From Pedobacter polysacchareus (lineage in GTDB: Bacteria > Bacteroidota > Bacteroidia > Sphingobacteriales > Sphingobacteriaceae): DNA of 64,000 bases. The notes beneath the pieces are model-generated. The model saw nothing but the letters and a program-made list of their open reading frames with translations. It ran no database searches and was not told where the DNA came from. A program made the position numbers and the translations under genes. Location: the NCBI RefSeq assembly GCF_019802255.1, contig NZ_JAHYSS010000003.1:186001-250000 (forward strand), given 5' to 3'. Shown in pieces: positions 53,812-62,240 of this stretch. Numbering within the stretch: position 1 is the stretch's first letter; each line of letters starts with the position of its first letter.

Positions 53812-55452
53812 CTATCCGATTTTTCTAGCTGTATTGATTACATTCACTCCATTAAAACGTGCGGTTGCAGAGCCATGTGACACGGCACTGGTTTGCATAG
53901 GCTGTCCTTTACCATCAAAGAAAGATCCTCCAAGGCGGTAATCACTCTGATCGCAAATTGCGGAACAAGAATTCCAGAACTCCTGGGTATTGGCCTGATA
54001 AGCCACATCTTTCAGCATCCCGACAATCTTGCCCGCTTTAATTTCATAAAACAATTGTCCGCCGAACTGGAAGTTATAGCGCTGCTGATCAATAGAGAAG
54101 GATCCCTCTCCAACGATATAAATCCCTTTTTCAACGTTCTTAATCTGGTCTGCAATAGACAACGGTTTTTTACCTGGCTGCAGGGAAATATTTGCCATGC
54201 GCTGAAACTGCACACTGCTCCAGTTGTCGGCATAACAGCAGCCCTGAGAATGATCCAGTCCTACAATATGTGCCTGATCTCTGATCGCCTGATAATTGAC
54301 CAGTACGCCGTCTTTGATCACATCCCATTTCCCGCATTTCACACCTTCATCATCATAACCCACCGCCCCTAAAGAACCAGGTTCAGTTTTATCCGCCGTA
54401 ATGTTGACCTCTTTACTGCCATATTTGAAGTTTTTACTTTGCCATTTATCCAAAGTCAGGAAGCTGGTCCCTGCAAAATTCGCCTCATATCCGAGTACGC
54501 GATCCAGTTCTGTCGGGTGTCCGCAAGACTCATGGATGGTCAGCCAAAGGTGAGAAGGATCCAATACCAGGTCGTATTTTCCTGGCTCCACCGACTTCGC
54601 TTTCAGCTTTTCGCCCACTTGCGTTGCCGCCTGTTTCGCATCTTCCAGCATATCATATCGACCTTTATACAAGGTTCCAGAGGCAGTTTTTATTTTATCT
54701 TCCGGCCTGGCATTCAAATACTCATACCCTTTACCTGTAGGGGCACTTAAGGCATTTCTAGTTTCAAATTTCCCGGTTTCTTTGTTGATTTTGGTGATAA
54801 AGAAAGTTGGCCAGATGCGGTGAACATCCTGATCGATATAAGAACCATCTGAGGAAGCAAAATACTTCTGCTCGTTCACCATGAACAGAATGGAATTGAT
54901 ATAGTCCGCCCCACCTTTCATGGCAGCATCATTCACTGAAAGCAGTAAGTCTACCTTTTCCTTGATCGGCACTTCAAAAGCGCTTTTCTCTATAGGAGTT
55001 TTCCAGCTCACTTCGCCATAGCCTTTTTGAGGGGCAAGTTGTACGGGCTCTATTTGTAATCTGGCATTTTCTTTTGCAATGGCTACAGCTAATTCCGCGG
55101 CTTTAGCAATGCTGTCTTTGTCCATCTGGTCTGTTGCAGCGAAACCCCAGCAGCCATTGGCTATGACACGAATCCCGACGCCATAAGACTCGGTATTCAC
55201 TATATTCTGGACTTTATCCTCTCTGGTTACAACAAACTGATTCAGGTACCTGCCTACACGGACATCGGTATAGGTGGCCCCTTTTGAGCGCGCTGCATTA
55301 AGTGCTACATCGGAAAGCAGCTTTTTCGCTGCCGGATCGATGTACTCGAGCGACTGTTCCAGGGGAATCTCGTTGCCCCATACAGGAATGGCTGGAAGCA
55401 TGGCCGCGGCCGCTCCAACGCCTGTTAAGTAAATAAAATTTCTACGTTTCAA
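53812..55452 (-). CDS. tldD: TldD-family metalloprotease with Tat-like N-terminus (copy 1)
   Basis: Zinc protease subunit, 546 aa. The zinc motif HESCGH lies at about residues 303-308 (within LTIHESCGHPTELDRV). The N-terminus MKRRNFIYLTGVGAAAAMLP has a twin arginine, RRxF and a hydrophobic stretch, like a Tat export signal. E. coli TldD has none. The C-terminal Cys position of E. coli TldD (GxCGKxGQ) is replaced by GGSFFDGKGQ; two Cys lie upstream in NSCSAIC. It is paired with pmbA copy 1. Confidence 0.88.
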   Translation of the reverse strand: MKRRNFIYLTGVGAAAAMLPAIPVWGNEIPLEQSLEYIDPAAKKLLSDVALNAARSKGATYTDVRVGRYLNQFVVTREDKVQNIVNTESYGVGIRVIANGCWGFAATDQMDKDSIAKAAELAVAIAKENARLQIEPVQLAPQKGYGEVSWKTPIEKSAFEVPIKEKVDLLLSVNDAAMKGGADYINSILFMVNEQKYFASSDGSYIDQDVHRIWPTFFITKINKETGKFETRNALSAPTGKGYEYLNARPEDKIKTASGTLYKGRYDMLEDAKQAATQVGEKLKAKSVEPGKYDLVLDPSHLWLTIHESCGHPTELDRVLGYEANFAGTSFLTLDKWQSKNFKYGSKEVNITADKTEPGSLGAVGYDDEGVKCGKWDVIKDGVLVNYQAIRDQAHIVGLDHSQGCCYADNWSSVQFQRMANISLQPGKKPLSIADQIKNVEKGIYIVGEGSFSIDQQRYNFQFGGQLFYEIKAGKIVGMLKDVAYQANTQEFWNSCSAICDQSDYRLGGSFFDGKGQPMQTSAVSHGSATARFNGVNVINTARKIG

Positions 55453-55523
55453 AGTAAGGTGGTTTAAGGTTAATTAATAGTAATAATCAGACGATGATCC
55501 CCCACAAAAAGTTACAATAAATA

Positions 55524-57164
55524 TTAGCCTAACTTACGTCCGGTATTGATCACGCTTACGCCGTTAAATCGGGTAGTTGGACTCCCATGAGATACAGCAC
55601 TCGCCTGACCAGGCTGCCCCTTCCCATCTGCAAATGTTCCACCCAAACGGTAATCCTGCTGGTCGCAAAGCTGTGTACAGGAATTCCAGAACTCCTGCGT
55701 ATTCGACTGATAGGAAGCATCTTTCAGCATTCCTCCCAGCTTTCCATCTTTAATCTCATAGGCCAGCTGCGCACTAAACTGAAAATTATAGCGCTGCTGG
55801 TCAATAGAATAAGAGTTCCTACCGAACATATAAATCCCCTTTTCTACTCCTTTCACCATTTCTGCGGCACTAAGCGCTGCCTTTCCAGGAGCTAAAGATA
55901 CATTGGGCATCCGCTGAAACTGAATACTTTCCCAGCTATCCGCATAACAGCAAGCCTGAGAGGCTTTCAAACCTAAAATATGAGCCTGATCCCTGATGGT
56001 TTGATAGTTCACCAGGATACCATCTTTAATGATGTCCCAATTTCCGCATTTCACACCTTCATCATCGTAGCCAACGGCCCCTAAGGAACCCGGTTCAGTT
56101 TTATCCGCAAGAATATTAACGGCTTTACTGCCGAAATTGAATTTCTTACTCTCCCATTTATCAAGCGTAAGGAAACTAGTGCCTGCATAATTGGCTTCAT
56201 ACCCCAACACACGATCCAGCTCTGTCGGATGTCCCACAGATTCATGAATGGTCAGGAATAAATGCGAAGGATCTAGTACCAGGTCATACTTCCCAGGTTC
56301 TACAGGTTTAGCCTTCAGCTTTTCCGCCACATGTTCCGTTGCTTCCCGTACATCTTCCAGCATGTCATAACGCTTCTTGTACATGGTAACAGGACCACCT
56401 TTAATCTGCTCAGAATCTTTTGGTGTCAGGTATTCAAATCCCATTCCCATTGGTGCAGAAAGGGCATTCCTGGTTTCAAACTTTCCTCCTGCCGGATCAA
56501 TCCTGGTTACCGTAAATGTGGGCCAGATCCGATGAATGTCCTGATCGATATAAGAGCCATCTGTAGAAGCAAAATATTTCTGCTCATTCACCATAAACAG
56601 GTTCGAATTCACATACTTTGCTCCTCCTTTTAATGCCTCATTATTGACGTTCAGCAACAGTGCTACCTTATCAGGAATCGATACTGAAAAAGCATTGACC
56701 TCCAATGGCGTTTTCCAGCTCACTTCACCAAAACCTTTCTGTGGTGCAAGCTGAACCGGTTCCGTTAATAACTTAGCATTCCCCTTTGCAATCGCGACCG
56801 CCATTTCTGCGGCTCTAGCAATGCTGTCATTGTCCATATTATTGGTGGCAGCAAAGCCCCAGCAGCCAAAGGCGATGACACGAACACCCAACCCATAAGA
56901 CTCCGAATTGGCAATATTCTGCACCTGCTTTTCCCGGGTGGCAATCACCTGATTTAAATAACGGCCAATCCTGACATCCGCGTAAGTTGCACCCTTAGCG
57001 CGCGCTGCATTCAGTGCCACATCCGCCATCCTTTTCTTCAGCTGCACATCTACCGGAGTTAAAGCCTCCTCTACGGTAATCTCTCTGCCAAAAACTGGCA
57101 TTCCCTGGACCATCGAAGCCCCAAGGCCAACTCCAGTCATATATAGAAAGTCTCTTCTTCTCAA
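55524..57164 (-). CDS. tldD: TldD-family metalloprotease with Tat-like N-terminus (copy 2, no adjacent partner)
   Basis: A 546-aa paralogue with zinc motif HESVGH near residue 305. The N-terminus MRRRDFLYMTGVGLGASM matches the Tat pattern RRxFL closely. As in copy 1, NSCTQLC and GGTFADGKGQ are at the C-terminal end. There is no pmbA gene next to it: tldD copy 1 follows after 71 bp, and upstream lies a 227-bp stretch of repeats and a large hairpin. It may share the PmbA of a neighbour or have lost its own. Confidence 0.87.
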   Translation of the reverse strand: MRRRDFLYMTGVGLGASMVQGMPVFGREITVEEALTPVDVQLKKRMADVALNAARAKGATYADVRIGRYLNQVIATREKQVQNIANSESYGLGVRVIAFGCWGFAATNNMDNDSIARAAEMAVAIAKGNAKLLTEPVQLAPQKGFGEVSWKTPLEVNAFSVSIPDKVALLLNVNNEALKGGAKYVNSNLFMVNEQKYFASTDGSYIDQDIHRIWPTFTVTRIDPAGGKFETRNALSAPMGMGFEYLTPKDSEQIKGGPVTMYKKRYDMLEDVREATEHVAEKLKAKPVEPGKYDLVLDPSHLFLTIHESVGHPTELDRVLGYEANYAGTSFLTLDKWESKKFNFGSKAVNILADKTEPGSLGAVGYDDEGVKCGNWDIIKDGILVNYQTIRDQAHILGLKASQACCYADSWESIQFQRMPNVSLAPGKAALSAAEMVKGVEKGIYMFGRNSYSIDQQRYNFQFSAQLAYEIKDGKLGGMLKDASYQSNTQEFWNSCTQLCDQQDYRLGGTFADGKGQPGQASAVSHGSPTTRFNGVSVINTGRKLG

Positions 57165-57194
57165 TGTAATGTTAGTTAAGTTTTGTATTTCCTT

Positions 57195-57276
57195 TAATGC
57201 ATTTGGTTCTCCTATGCAGTTTGTTTTTTTTATGCAGTTTGTTTTTTTATGCAGTTTGGTTCTTATATGCAGTTTG
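57195..57276. repeat. 18-bp tandem repeat, about five copies
   Basis: TATGCAGTTTG occurs at 57213, 57231, 57248 and 57266, with a degenerate copy TAATGCATTTG at 57195, so the period is 17-18 bp. Linkers are T-runs or GGTTCTT-like. There are no spacers of CRISPR size. It lies in the leader region of tldD copy 2. Confidence 0.75.
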
Positions 57277-57280
57277 GTTA

Positions 57281-57372
57281 CAAAAAATGAGCATGGTTAT
57301 TAAAAGGGCCTAGGAACTTTGCCCCCTTCAGGGCAAAGGTTCCAGACCTTGTATAACTGTGCTCATTTTTTG
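57281..57372. terminator. 92-nt near-palindrome, probable bidirectional terminator or small mobile repeat
   Basis: The outer stem CAAAAAATGAGCA (57281-57293) pairs perfectly with 57360-57372 and extends to 20 pairs with two G-U pairs. The inner stem GGAACTTTGCCC (57313-57324) pairs with 57331-57343 with one bulge, around loop CCTTCA. U-runs at both ends suit a bidirectional terminator after pmbA copy 2. The length is more than a terminator needs. Confidence 0.6.
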
Positions 57373-57391
57373 ATCTTATACTATTTTTAGT

Positions 57392-58708
57392 TTAAACCGC
57401 GTCCGACAAAGAAGTAAACGTAAAATCCCTGATTTTCATCGGAGGAATCATCCCGCTTCCAGTCCTCACCGGCTTCCCTAGCGCTTCTACATTGTTCAAC
57501 ATAATCACCGGACTTTCATTGAACCTGAAATTCTTTACCGGGAATTTAATCTCCCCATTTTCTATATAAAATGTACCATCTCTTGTCAGCCCCGTAAGCA
57601 GCAGCGTTTGCGGATCCACAGACCTGATGTACCAAAATCTCGTCACTAAAATACCTTTTTCCGTACTCTTAATCAGGTCTTCCAACGATTGTGTACCACC
57701 TTCCATCACGATACTTCTGCTGAAAGGCACCGGTTCTACACCTTTTTGCCCAGCCCAATACCTTGAATAAGAAAGGTTTTTCACCACACCATTTTCTACC
57801 CATTGCGTTCTTTTCACAGGTAAACCGTCTCCAGTCCATGTTGCAGAAGGGACTTCCGGGTTCATCGGATCAGAATATATATTCACATTCTCTGAAAACA
57901 ACTGTTCACCTAAACGGGTTCCTCCACCTTTTTTACTCATAAAACTTCTGCCTTCATCTGCACTACGTGCATCAAAGCCCCGGAACATATTACCTAACAT
58001 ATCACTTGCTGCCAATGGCTCCAGGATTACGGTATACTTTCCAGGCTCTATGGCTTTTGCTGCTGCTGAACCTGTTGCTTTGGAAGCCGCGATCTTACTC
58101 AACGCCAGCGTATCCATCTTATCCAGGTCATTAAATCCTTGTTCAATATAGCCAGACCCTGTCCCTGCCTGATTTCTTACCGTTACTGAGAAGGAAACAT
58201 CCGTTCCTTTATTATAAGCAAACAGCCCTTTCGAGTTCATAATCGCATTGAATCGCGTCGAGTTTTCTAAAAACCCTGCAGCTTCCAGATTTGCGGCTTT
58301 AGAGACCTGCAGGCTTTTACCCACCATCTCCGCACGCGTGTCCGGTGTAATTGCCGCTGTTTTTGCGTTATAGGTTGCAGACTCCTGGAAGGTCTGCGGA
58401 CCTAACAATGGCATAAATTCCGGATTTTCCGGTGCCAGCATCGCCAGCTCTTCGGCTCTTTTTACTACTTTTTGCAGTGAAGCATCATCAAACTCATTGA
58501 TAGTGGCCACTCCGGTTTTCTTGCCGAAAGTTGCACTTACGGCCAGGTCCATCACACTGATTTGTCCGGCGGTAGACACGGCATTTCTCGCATAGCGGAT
58601 ATTCCCGCCATCAGACCCACTTAAACTTAGTTCGCAGGAATCTGCTTTTGAATAGCTGAGTACCTTTTTTAGTATTGCCTGGGCTTCTTCTTTACTTAAT
58701 ATGGCCAT
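57392..58708 (-). CDS. pmbA: PmbA/TldE-family protein (copy 2)
   Basis: A 438-aa paralogue of PmbA copy 1, without HExxxH and without a signal peptide. It shares SGSDGGNIRYARNAVST and the LTGLTRDGTFYIENGEIKFP ending. It starts 2 bp after tldD copy 3 stops, so the two are co-translated and likely form a heterodimer. The hairpin at 57281-57372 follows its stop within 20 bp. Confidence 0.88.
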   Translation of the reverse strand: MAILSKEEAQAILKKVLSYSKADSCELSLSGSDGGNIRYARNAVSTAGQISVMDLAVSATFGKKTGVATINEFDDASLQKVVKRAEELAMLAPENPEFMPLLGPQTFQESATYNAKTAAITPDTRAEMVGKSLQVSKAANLEAAGFLENSTRFNAIMNSKGLFAYNKGTDVSFSVTVRNQAGTGSGYIEQGFNDLDKMDTLALSKIAASKATGSAAAKAIEPGKYTVILEPLAASDMLGNMFRGFDARSADEGRSFMSKKGGGTRLGEQLFSENVNIYSDPMNPEVPSATWTGDGLPVKRTQWVENGVVKNLSYSRYWAGQKGVEPVPFSRSIVMEGGTQSLEDLIKSTEKGILVTRFWYIRSVDPQTLLLTGLTRDGTFYIENGEIKFPVKNFRFNESPVIMLNNVEALGKPVRTGSGMIPPMKIRDFTFTSLSDAV

Positions 58709-58710
58709 AA

Positions 58711-60345
58711 TTAAATCTTTCTTGCTGTATTAATCACATTAACTCCATTAAATCTTGTGGTTGCGCTTCCATGAGAAACGGCGCTGCTTTGGGAAGGCTG
58801 TCCTTTACCATCGTTAAAAGAACCACCTAAGCGGTAGTCACTTTCGTCGCAGATGGCAGAACAGGAATTCCAGAACTCCTGGGTATTGGACTGGTAGGCT
58901 ACATCATTGAGCATGCCAGCAATCTTACCATTTTTGATCTCGTAAAATGTTTGTCCGCCGAACTGGAAATTATAGCGCTGCTGATCAATTGAAAAACTGC
59001 CATTCCCAATGATATAAATCCCCTTCTCTACGTTTTTGATCATGTCATCTACGCTTAATTTTTCTTTACCCGCTTGTAAAGAGATGTTAGGCATACGCTG
59101 AAACTGCACATCATCCCAGCCTTGAGAATAACAGCAGCCTTGAGATTCATCCAGACCAATGATGTGTGCCTGATCACGGATGGCCTGGTAGTTTACCAGA
59201 ATACCGTCTTTTATAATGTCCCATTTCTTACATTTCACACCTTCATCGTCATAACCTACGGCTCCCAGGGAACCTGGCTGTGTTTTATCCGCGATTACGT
59301 TTACACGCTCACTTCCAAACTTAAAGTTTTTCGATTTCCATTTATCAAGAGTCAGGAAGCTGGTTCCTGCATAATTAGCTTCATAGCCCAATACACGATC
59401 AAGCTCTGTTGGGTGCCCCACAGATTCGTGAATCGTGAGCCATAAATGTGAAGGATCAAGTACCAGATCATATTTCCCAGGTTCTACCGATTTGGCTTTC
59501 ACTTTTTCCGCGGCATTCAGCGCTGCTGATTTTACATCTTCCAGCATATCATATCTGCCTTTATAACGGGTAACCACACCTGAAACCTTGTCCTGTGGAC
59601 GGGCATTCATGTATTCATAGCCCATTCCCATTGGGGAGCTTAGCGCAGAACGGGTTTGGAACTTACCCGATTCCCTGTCAATTCTAGTGACATTAAAGGA
59701 AGGATAGATGCGGTGGACGTCCTGATCAATGTAAGAACCATCTGTAGAAGCAAAATATTTCTGCTCATTTACCGCAAAAATAACTGAGTTAATGTAGCTG
59801 GCGCCATTTTGCATGGCAATGTCATTTACATTGAGCAGCAAGTCTACTTTTTCCTTTACCGGAACCTCAAATGCATTGATTTCTATAGGAGTTTTCCAGC
59901 TTACCTCACCAAAACCTTTCTGTGGGGCCAATTGTACCGGCTCCCCCTGGATCTTAGCATTTGCTTTCGCCACTGCAACCGCTTGTTCAGCAGCTTTAGC
60001 TACCGCTTCTTTAGTGACGTTATTCGTTGCTGCAAATCCCCAGCAGCCGTTTGCCAATACCCGTACACCAATCCCATAAGATTCGGTATTCGCTACTCCC
60101 TGCACTCTTTTTTCTCGGGTAGCCACAAACTGATTCAGGTATCGGCCTATACGAATGTCCGCATAACTGGCGCCTTTAGATTTTGCCGCATTTAAAGCCA
60201 CATCGGCGAGCTCTTTTTTAATTTTCACATCCACACCCTCTAACGCTTGCAGGGGATCTATAGGATTTCCGAAAGCAGAAAGGTCAGGAAGCATCAATGC
60301 CCCCATTCCGATGCCGGATAGGTAGAGAAAGTCTTTTCTTTTCAA
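58711..60345 (-). CDS. tldD: TldD-family metalloprotease (copy 3)
   Basis: A 544-aa paralogue with zinc motif HESVGH near residue 305. The N-terminus MKRKDFLYLSGIGMGALM keeps the Tat-like shape, but the second arginine is a lysine (KRKDFL), which would weaken Tat use. The C-terminal end has NSCSAIC and GGSFNDGKGQ. It is paired with pmbA copy 2 and lies 68 bp after a membrane-protein gene, so the group probably belongs to one transcript with the two genes upstream. Confidence 0.88.
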   Translation of the reverse strand: MKRKDFLYLSGIGMGALMLPDLSAFGNPIDPLQALEGVDVKIKKELADVALNAAKSKGASYADIRIGRYLNQFVATREKRVQGVANTESYGIGVRVLANGCWGFAATNNVTKEAVAKAAEQAVAVAKANAKIQGEPVQLAPQKGFGEVSWKTPIEINAFEVPVKEKVDLLLNVNDIAMQNGASYINSVIFAVNEQKYFASTDGSYIDQDVHRIYPSFNVTRIDRESGKFQTRSALSSPMGMGYEYMNARPQDKVSGVVTRYKGRYDMLEDVKSAALNAAEKVKAKSVEPGKYDLVLDPSHLWLTIHESVGHPTELDRVLGYEANYAGTSFLTLDKWKSKNFKFGSERVNVIADKTQPGSLGAVGYDDEGVKCKKWDIIKDGILVNYQAIRDQAHIIGLDESQGCCYSQGWDDVQFQRMPNISLQAGKEKLSVDDMIKNVEKGIYIIGNGSFSIDQQRYNFQFGGQTFYEIKNGKIAGMLNDVAYQSNTQEFWNSCSAICDESDYRLGGSFNDGKGQPSQSSAVSHGSATTRFNGVNVINTARKI

Positions 60346-60413
60346 GTGGTTCAGTTAGTTAGGTTAATAATATTCCTAATTTAACTAATTAAAGGAGGTA
60401 ATGTCTAAGAATT

Positions 60414-62240
60414 CTATAACATTTTAGTTTCATACCACAAAAAACTGACAGAAAGTAAAAAAGGTATAAAAAACCACCATAAAGAAAGTTTTTTATCCAA
60501 CAAAATGCTCTTTTCTACAACTTTATCATGAATCGGATGATCTTTCACGAATTGACTGGTAGCCAGCTGTTGCTGGGTTTCCCGCAATTGCTGCCAATCG
60601 CTTTTCTGATAGACATAAAAAGCATCGGTTAAATCTCCTGCCTGAAAGGTATTCCAGCCTGGTTGCGTAGCCCAGCTGTTCAATTGCCATTGTGTAGCCA
60701 GTTCCCTATTCTGCAGCGGACTACTGATTTCTCCTGCTGTTTTAAATAGAGGAACTGCTCCTCCTTGTGGCAAAGAGATCGAAATATGGAGTCTGTCAGT
60801 CAGTTCGGGGATCCCAGGGCTGATCGTCCATTTTTCCTTTGCTTCGGCAGGCCTTGCCGTTTTATTGACCATCGCAGACCAAAATCTGGCATAATCACCA
60901 GCAGCACCATTCAACATCCATTGATAGGTCGCTGGAAGGACGGAAACCGTTTGCCTGCCCATACCATAAATCTGGCTGTTCACCAGAATCTTACCGGTAG
61001 CTTCCTGAAATAAAGGTTGATCGTCATTACCTGCTTTCAAAAACAGGAGCTGTTCTACAGGCAAAGCACTTAATACCGGTCCATGGTTGGTAAAACCAGC
61101 ATGCAATGGCTTATTTTTTAGTGATTCGGATTCATACCTACTGCTTCCATTTGCAATTCCAGCACTGGATTTCACACTGCTCACCCTCATAAACAGGCCA
61201 AGACCATTGTCTAAAGCTTGTTTTATATGAGCTCGCTCTGTTCCAGACAATTGCGCTAATTCTTCCTCATCCAAAATCAGCAAATCCATTTTTTTTAGTA
61301 AACCAGCGGTAATGACCTGAAATTCATTAACATCCGTATTTAAAAAATCGGTACTGTATTTGTCTTTGCTGATCCGACTCCTGAAAATCAACGGATATTT
61401 CTTTTCAAAGAGCCAGTTTTTAAGGAATTTATATTCAAAATCCGGATTGGAAGCCAGCATCAAAATCCTAACCGGATGAGATGGCTTAATTTCAATAGGA
61501 ACAGGGTTAGTAAACAAAGTGTCTTTTCCCTTCATGCCAATGATACGGAAAACGGCCTTACCGGATTGCTGCGGAATCGCTTTTAAAGTAAAGGTTTGCA
61601 GCCCTTTTTCAGTAACACTGACCGAATCTAGCTTCGTCCCCAGCCCTTCTAGTAACAGCTTTGGCGCTGTCCCTCCAGTATGCTGATAAGTGCCTTGTAT
61701 GATCAATTCAGAACTGGGTGTCAGCTGGCCATTCCAATTAATTGCAGTTAGGCCATCCCTTACCGGACCGGGATGAAAGCTAAGCTGTTTTCCCTTTAAC
61801 AATTGGAGCTGATCCGGGCTAAGTCCCTTTCCGTAAAGATGAATCACCTGCAAATCAGGATTGGATTTAAGGAAGTATTCCAAATCTGGAACAAAGCGAA
61901 CTCCGGCCTTCCTGTTCTTCATAAAGAACTGATGATCTATGGAATAAGTAAGCCCTTTTAAAGTGTTAACACTTACACTTTTCGGAGCTGATTGGTTACT
62001 TGATCCTATAACTAAACCATCAGCTACATCGCCATTTAGCAAATTAATTTCCTGAGCACCGGCTTTCCTTTTATCTGTAAAACTTGGTGGATATAACAAG
62101 CAGTAAAAACATATTACAGCAATAGTACTGGCCAATAACCTCCAGATCAGATGTGCCTTTTGCTTTCTGCGTGTTTCGGCAATCAGGAGAAAAACACCCA
62201 ATGCCACACAAAATCCGATAGCCAGGTATTTAAAATCCAT
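60414..62240 (-). CDS. Membrane protein with a glutamine-amidotransferase-like central region
   Basis: A 608-aa protein that I do not recognise firmly. It has two N-terminal membrane helices (about 4-21 and 31-49), a long soluble part, and one C-terminal helix (about 582-602). The segment around PVRILMLASNPDFEYKFLKNWL up to LDNGLGLFMRV resembles the class I glutamine-amidotransferase-like fold seen in BatA-type and related membrane proteins. No catalytic triad is evident. Its start overlaps the DUF4175-like gene by 11 bp, so they are coupled. The topology places the large domain outside the cytoplasm. Confidence 0.6.
   Translation of the reverse strand: MDFKYLAIGFCVALGVFLLIAETRRKQKAHLIWRLLASTIAVICFYCLLYPPSFTDKRKAGAQEINLLNGDVADGLVIGSSNQSAPKSVSVNTLKGLTYSIDHQFFMKNRKAGVRFVPDLEYFLKSNPDLQVIHLYGKGLSPDQLQLLKGKQLSFHPGPVRDGLTAINWNGQLTPSSELIIQGTYQHTGGTAPKLLLEGLGTKLDSVSVTEKGLQTFTLKAIPQQSGKAVFRIIGMKGKDTLFTNPVPIEIKPSHPVRILMLASNPDFEYKFLKNWLFEKKYPLIFRSRISKDKYSTDFLNTDVNEFQVITAGLLKKMDLLILDEEELAQLSGTERAHIKQALDNGLGLFMRVSSVKSSAGIANGSSRYESESLKNKPLHAGFTNHGPVLSALPVEQLLFLKAGNDDQPLFQEATGKILVNSQIYGMGRQTVSVLPATYQWMLNGAAGDYARFWSAMVNKTARPAEAKEKWTISPGIPELTDRLHISISLPQGGAVPLFKTAGEISSPLQNRELATQWQLNSWATQPGWNTFQAGDLTDAFYVYQKSDWQQLRETQQQLATSQFVKDHPIHDKVVEKSILLDKKLSLWWFFIPFLLSVSFLWYETKML

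Noticed and set aside
57195..57280. Possible CRISPR array
   Set aside because: The period is only 17-18 bp, linkers are T-rich and similar to each other, and there are no cas genes.
57281..57372. Tiny ORFs inside the palindrome (for example minus-strand MSTVIQGLEPLP)
   Set aside because: They are 8-12 codons long, follow from the palindrome's ATGAGCA arms and show no sign of being translated.
52469..60345. Microcin-type (RiPP) cluster processed by TldD/PmbA
   Set aside because: No precursor peptide, cyclodehydratase or exporter gene is seen near the proteases.
58711..60345. TldD repeats as an assembly artefact
   Set aside because: The three copies differ throughout, including N-termini and zinc-motif variants, so they are genuine paralogues.
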